From assembly GCA_028554755.1 (NCBI GenBank), contig JAPTOF010000010.1, positions 3,766,001 to 3,830,000 on the forward strand: 64,000 nt of DNA. Direction: 5' to 3'. Under the pieces are notes generated by a model. That model was given only the letters and a program-made list of their open reading frames with translations. It ran no database searches and had not been told where the DNA came from. The position numbers and the translations under genes are program-made. This document shows, one piece after another, positions 59,200 through 64,000 of this stretch. The stretch's first letter is position 1. Each line of letters opens with the position of its first letter. The stretch comes from Cordia subcordata. Lineage: Eukaryota; Streptophyta; Magnoliopsida; Boraginales; Cordiaceae.

Positions 59200-62100
59200 A
59201 TGGAGATGAAAGGAGCTTATGATTCTGAAGTTGTTCGCCGCTCTGCTAATTTTCATCCAAGCGTTTGGGGAGATTATTTCCTTGTTTATGATTCTAATCT
59301 CACGGTAAACAAAATTTTTTTAGTTCTTGTGACATTTCATCCACTTGTAAACCATTAAATAAGTTATGAAGTTAAACATAACTCTATATATGTTTTTTTG
59401 CTAGCAGGGAACATATACATTTCTGAATTCAATCTAAGATTAAATTGATCATCGGTGAATTAATTAAGTTGTTAGCGGGCTGATACACCAAAAATCTCTT
59501 TTTTCTTTTTGCAGAAAGTTGATATCCATGAAGAAGAAGAGCTTCAACAACTAAAGGAAGAGGTGAAGAAGATGCTCTTATTAGCACCTGAAAAGTCCTT
59601 GCAAAAACTAAAGTTGATTGATACAATCCAACGTCTTGGGGTGGCTTACCATCTTGAAAAAGAGATTGAAGCATCGTTAGATTATGCATATGATACCTAT
59701 CACCAATGCATCGAAGAAGATGGTAACAAAGACCTCTATAGTGTTGCTCTTCGTTTCCGCTTACTTAGACAACAAGGGTATCATGTCTCTTGCGGTAAGT
59801 GTTAAGTACCACATATAAATATATAAATCCCTTTCTTTAAGTTTAAACTTTTAGATGGGTGGTAAATTTATCATGATATTAGAGAGCTCATATCATGGCT
59901 GGTTCAAGTCACACCAACACTGACTTAAAAAAATTAAACCTATGCATGTAAAAGTCTCTAAACAAATCACATAATCAGATGGCTTGAGGCGTGCTAAGTG
60001 TAATGAATAAATATATACAACAAACTCCACTTTTAGATGAAGTGAACAAACTCCTCTCTTCGAGTTTAAAAATTTTAGATGAGGTGGCCAATAACTCTAT
60101 CAATAAGTACTTATTGATTCACTGTTTATATTTCATTTTACAAAATGCATGGCTAATTAAGGCCAATTCTTGGTTGTTGCATGCATTATGTAGACGTGTT
60201 CAACAAATTTAAGGACGAGGAAGGGAAATTCAATGGATCTCTTAAAAGCAATGTGGATGAAATCTTAAGCTTGTATGAGGCTGCTCATTACAGAGTACAT
60301 GGAGAAGATATTTTGGAAGAAGCACTTACATTTACTACCATTCATTTGAAGTCAATTTTGCCCAACTTGAAACATTCCCTTGCGGCACAAGTCAACCAAG
60401 CTTTAAGTCTACCGATCCATGAATCATTGACGACAAGGCTGAGTGCCAAGGTTTACATATCAATTTATGAAGAAGATGTTTTACATAGTGAGGTGCTACT
60501 TAAATTTGCAAAGTTGGATTTCAATATGTTGCAAAAGCTGCATCAAAGAGAGTTAAGCATCATTACACGGTAATGTAATTTTCGTCTAAGTTGCATGTCA
60601 CGTAAGTATACAACCAACATACTAAATTTATTTAAAAAAAAAAAAGACACAGAGAGAGAGAGAGTAATAAATGCATTTATACCTCTGTGTATTGCTAAAA
60701 TTGCGTAAAATCTCTCGTATTCTTAAAACTCGCTGATTAATACCCTCTTGTCCTATATAGAATGTTGCTAATACCCTTATGCTATAAAAGTGTTGCACAA
60801 TTCCTCAAAAGTTGGATGTTTTCTACAACATTTTGTATAACATACGAGGGTATTTGTGAGTTTTAAAAGAAAAAGGCTTTTTGAAACTTTTGACAAAAAA
60901 TTGATGAATAAAATGCATTAAACCCAAAAAGCAAAAAACAATATCTTTTTTTTTTTTTTTAGTAATCTTATCATTCTTTAATAGGTGGTGGAAAGGTTTG
61001 GACATTGAAACAAAATTACCTTTCGCAAGAGATAGACTGGTAGAATTATACTTTTGGATATGGGGAGTTTATTTTGAGCCTCACTTCTGCTCAGCAAGGA
61101 GTACGCTGACAAAAATAATCTGCACGGTTTCTCTCATCGATGACATCTACGATGCATATGGAACATTTGATGAACTTAAACTTTTCACCGATGCAATTGA
61201 AAGGTAATTATTTAATTTTGAAAACCATGTTTCATTTTTAGCTTGTGACCCTCTAACTATTATTTTTAAAAAAAAAAAAGATAAACAATTAATCCCAAAA
61301 TACTTATTGAATTTTCATGTTGAAATTGATGTGAGGTAATTAAAATGATCCCAAAGGGAGTATTTCACTATCATGCAGGTGGAATGTTACAGCCCTAGAC
61401 CAGCTCCCATCTTACATGCAACATTGTTATAGTACTATTTTAGATGTTTATAGTGAAGCTGAAGAAGAATTGGCAAAACAAGGCAAATCATATAGCATCC
61501 ACTATGCTAAATCAGAGGTGAGCTTTATATAATATAATTAATGGTAAATTGCTATGAAACCTCTTGTGATTTTTTTTTTAAAAAAAAATCATTATTTTCA
61601 ATTTAAGGCCAGTTAAAATTAAAGTGGCAATTTTCAGATAGAGGGGGGCACATACGGAGCATATGCTTATTTTTAATGACAGTAAGAGGCCTATAAGTTA
61701 GGTTGTGCCTTGAGTATAAAGCTCAAGCCCAGATTGAAGTTAGTTAGAAATCCTAGGGTGAGCCCAAACCCTAGTCCTGTTTGGAATAGCGTGTTTGGAA
61801 TAGCGCAGAAGAAATCATTTGTCTTTGGAGACAAGGATTTTCTCTCCTATAAGTAGGACCTTATGTGTAGTTGTAAGGTGGCTTACAATGGTTCTAATCT
61901 TATGAGAGAGTCATTGTAAACATCATGAGGGAGAGTTTAGACTGTTCTTGTTGTACAAAAAGTCATCAAAATCCGTAATCTTATTTCGTTTAGTGGAGTT
62001 TTTTGTAGACATAGACAAAATGCTGAATCATGCTAAATTGTGTCTTTCTCTCATTATTTGTGCACTAATTCTACATGAATTTAGGGATCCTATTTCCTAG

Positions 62101-63646
62101 CAGAATGATAATGTGAAAATAATCAGTCAATGGAATGACTTAGTCAACACTTATGTCTGAGCTCCGGTGATCTGTAAAACAAAGAGAAAAGAGAGTACAG
62201 AGTTATTTAGGACACCCATGTGGTGCAAGACCAAAGAAATTCTAGCACTCAAGTTGGTGTTTATCGGAGCTAAAACTGTATGTGGGTAATAGCTTGAGGA
62301 CGAATAATTGTGTGTGCCTCATGTGATTATTTGATAAGGTCTAGTTAGTGCAATCCGAATAAGAGTCTATTAGTAGAGTTAATTTAAAAGTTATCTTCTA
62401 ACGGCTAAGGCTGAATCCTAAGCTTTCGCTTGAGGCTAAGGAGGTTGGAATCTCAAGATCAGCTTGCAGGATCCAGAGTGGTTGGTTTTTCAAGGATGAA
62501 GCTATGTTGAAATAAGGGGTGTCAAATGACCTTTAGTTTTGATAAATTATTATTATTATATTTGTAATTTGTGAGTTACTAAAACTAATTTCTATATATA
62601 ACCCACTTTAAATTTATGAATGACCCCTTGTTAATTCACAATTCATTTTTTTTGCCAGGAATAAAAACTAAATTTAATTTTTAATTAAACAAAATAAAGT
62701 ACATTTTTATTCTTTGACAATATGAGCCTTGCAAGATTAATGGAATCAGTGATAAACCAACTTTGACAAATATTAAAGTATGTGATTAATATAGTAATAA
62801 TTAATAAACCAATCACTTTACTCTTATAGACTCTCTACTTCTGCAAAACTTTGGGTGTCATTCTCTTTGATCATGCGACTTAAGGGATCAAGATCAAGAA
62901 GAATCCTCAACTCACATAGATATATTGATTAGAGAGATATTTTTGATAGTATTAATAATAAAACAATTATACAGCATTTCTAAAATACAAAAACTCTTAG
63001 TGTATGTTTGAAATTTTATTAAAAAGTAATAAAATTTATGCATACATCACATATATATATATATATTTATTTGTGTGTATATATATGTATATATGTATGT
63101 ATCAAATTTTATAAATATTTTGGACCCCCATTCATAAAATTTTTGGCTTTGTCATTGTGGCTCCTTTTTTGGTTCGGTGACCCAAAATGAATAATTCGGG
63201 TCAAGTAATAATTATATCAGAGGATCTTTGTACCATAAAAGAGTTGGATACAATTTTAAAGGATCACAATGGGACTTTTGTAATAATTTACCCTATTAAT
63301 TAATTATACTGGCTAGGTGATATATCAAATTGTTCACATATACCAACAGTACCAAAAAGTATTTGATCTATTTTTCATATATATAATTAATTGCCAGATG
63401 AAAAAGCTAGCCAGAGCATATTTTGAAGAGGCTCGATGGCTTCACAAATGCTATATTCCAACTTTTGAGGAGTACATGAAGGTTGCAGTTGTAAGTTCTG
63501 CTCACATGATGCTCTCGACTGCTTCCTACCTTGGCATGGGAGAGATGGTAACTAAAGATGCCTTTGATTGGGTCACAAGTGAACCTTTAATTCTTAGAGC
63601 TTCGGCAACAATTACCAGATTAACGAACGACTTGGTGGGCCACGAG
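59200..63646 (+). CDS. TPS E: terpene synthase, probable TPS-a sesquiterpene synthase (exons 1-6; last exon beyond window)
   Basis: Exons at 59200-59304, 59515-59794, 60194-60569, 60985-61203, 61379-61517 and 63398-63646. All have GT/AG borders and phases that join into 456 open codons. Exon 7 (about 70-75 codons in B and C) should follow intron 6 outside the window, giving about 530 residues, slightly short for TPS-a enzymes. Motifs: RR(x)8W at residues 13-23; ARDRLVEL (RDR, 269-271), which helps hold the diphosphate after ionisation; DDIYD at 306-310 for magnesium binding; and NDLVGHE from 450, whose final Glu would come from exon 7 (NSE/DTE motif). RR(x)8W begins at residue 13 with no room for a plastid transit peptide, so cytosolic action on farnesyl diphosphate is inferred. 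The product is not predictable. The ATG is shared with B and C. It is the only undamaged TPS in the window. Confidence 0.9.
60660..60935. mobile_element. Ancestral foldback element in TPS E intron 3
   Basis: Equivalent of 27838-28092 in TPS B, with arms TACCTCTGTGTATTGC and, inverted, ATGAATAAAATGCATTAAACCC. Shared position with B, C and D. Confidence 0.55.
61704..62102. mobile_element. Probable solo LTR in TPS E intron 5
   Basis: About 400 bp absent from the matching part of TPS C intron 5. Starts TGTGCCTTGAG and ends near CCTAGCA. It has a CTCTCCTATAAGTAGG promoter-like block (near 61844) and a GTTTAGTGGAGTTTTTTGTAG block of the R/U5 type seen in Copia LTRs. The flanking 5-mers do not match, so borders are approximate. 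A further AT-rich insertion of about 650 bp (roughly 62515-63170) follows. Confidence 0.45.
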
Positions 63647-64000
63647 GTAATTAATCTATTATTGTAATCGACTGTCAATAATTCGAGGTTAGAGATGTGC
63701 CAAATATAAGAGTGTTGGTTTTGATAATAATGATCGCCAGAAATTTTTTTTTTTTTTGTATAATTTTCATTAAATTGGATAAAATAGCCTAATTAATTAG
63801 CTGATTACATCCTTTGTTTTAAAAAGACTTAATACATTTTTTCAAAAGATGACACATAACCTCCTAGTTTACAGTTTTTCATCCAATTTAATCGTCTTGC
63901 ACTATCCATACTTTTCTTTCTTTCTTTCTTTTTGTCCTTTTTTTTTTTTGCTTCTATAAGTAATAAAATTTACAATAAGAGATATATTTTCATAGAAGTA
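63647..64000 (+). other. Start of TPS E intron 6
   Basis: Donor GTAATT at 63647, then sequence matching intron 6 of B and D (TCGACTGT, AATAATGATC, GCCAGAAATTTT motifs). Exon 7 is not reached. By comparison with B (637 bp) it would be expected a few hundred bases beyond the window end. Confidence 0.85.

Noticed and set aside
59200..59304. Possible plastid transit peptide in TPS E, which would suggest monoterpene synthesis
   Set aside because: RR(x)8W begins at residue 13 and no upstream in-frame exon is seen, so there is no room for a transit peptide.
1..64000. A terpene biosynthetic gene cluster with tailoring enzymes
   Set aside because: No cytochrome P450, transferase, dehydrogenase or prenyltransferase exon was recognised. 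Only TPS copies, transposons and the Aux/IAA end are present.

Overview
This is nuclear DNA from a flowering plant, most likely a eudicot. It is AT-rich and intron-containing, and it holds plant Aux/IAA and TPS-a terpene synthase exons, L1-type LINEs, LTR retrotransposons, Helitrons, CACTA/Mutator/Tourist-type small DNA transposons and tRNA-derived SINEs. The sequence alone does not let me name the species.

Layout. Positions 1-1420 are the 3' end of an Aux/IAA auxin-response repressor gene, plus strand, with the last three coding exons visible. The rest is a tandem array of at least six terpene synthase (TPS) loci, all on the plus strand and all descended from one seven-exon gene. I call them A (8000-9709, exons 1-3), X (18552-19152, exons 1-2), B (25020-30881, all seven exons), C (33023-39020, all seven exons), D (43056-46491, exons 1-6) and E (59200 to beyond 63646, exons 1-6 in the window). 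A, X, B, C and D are broken by frameshifts, stops, lost splice sites or transposon insertions. E is open in every visible exon, with correct splice sites and the RR(x)8W, RDR, DDxxD and NDxxG motifs. It is the only candidate functional enzyme here, and its last exon lies past the window edge. The sequence type points to a cytosolic class I sesquiterpene synthase acting on farnesyl diphosphate. The product cannot be read from sequence.

Array history. The shared promoter block (TATA box about 65-130 bp before the ATG) is repeated at every locus. A module of about 3 kb that lies upstream of TPS A (4118-7650) recurs at 46757-50370, fused directly to intron 6 of TPS D, and partly at 51831-53180. 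Intron transposons shared between loci split the array into an A/B lineage and a C/D/E lineage. Newer insertions can be placed precisely against empty paralogous sites: a solo LTR inside an exon of D, a Helitron at the start of intron 6 of C, a CACTA-type MITE in the promoter of D, a SINE in intron 1 of A, and a solo LTR in module copy 1.

Between loci are transposon remnants: an LTR-retrotransposon remnant with a dimeric satellite (11030-13032), a 4.5-kb minus-strand LINE (19494-24034), terminal-inverted-repeat elements carrying a minisatellite, and long AT-rich stretches where I see no gene. I found no P450 or other pathway gene, no structural RNA gene and no clearly new biological system. 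The main interest is a TPS array decaying by many separate routes around one intact copy.
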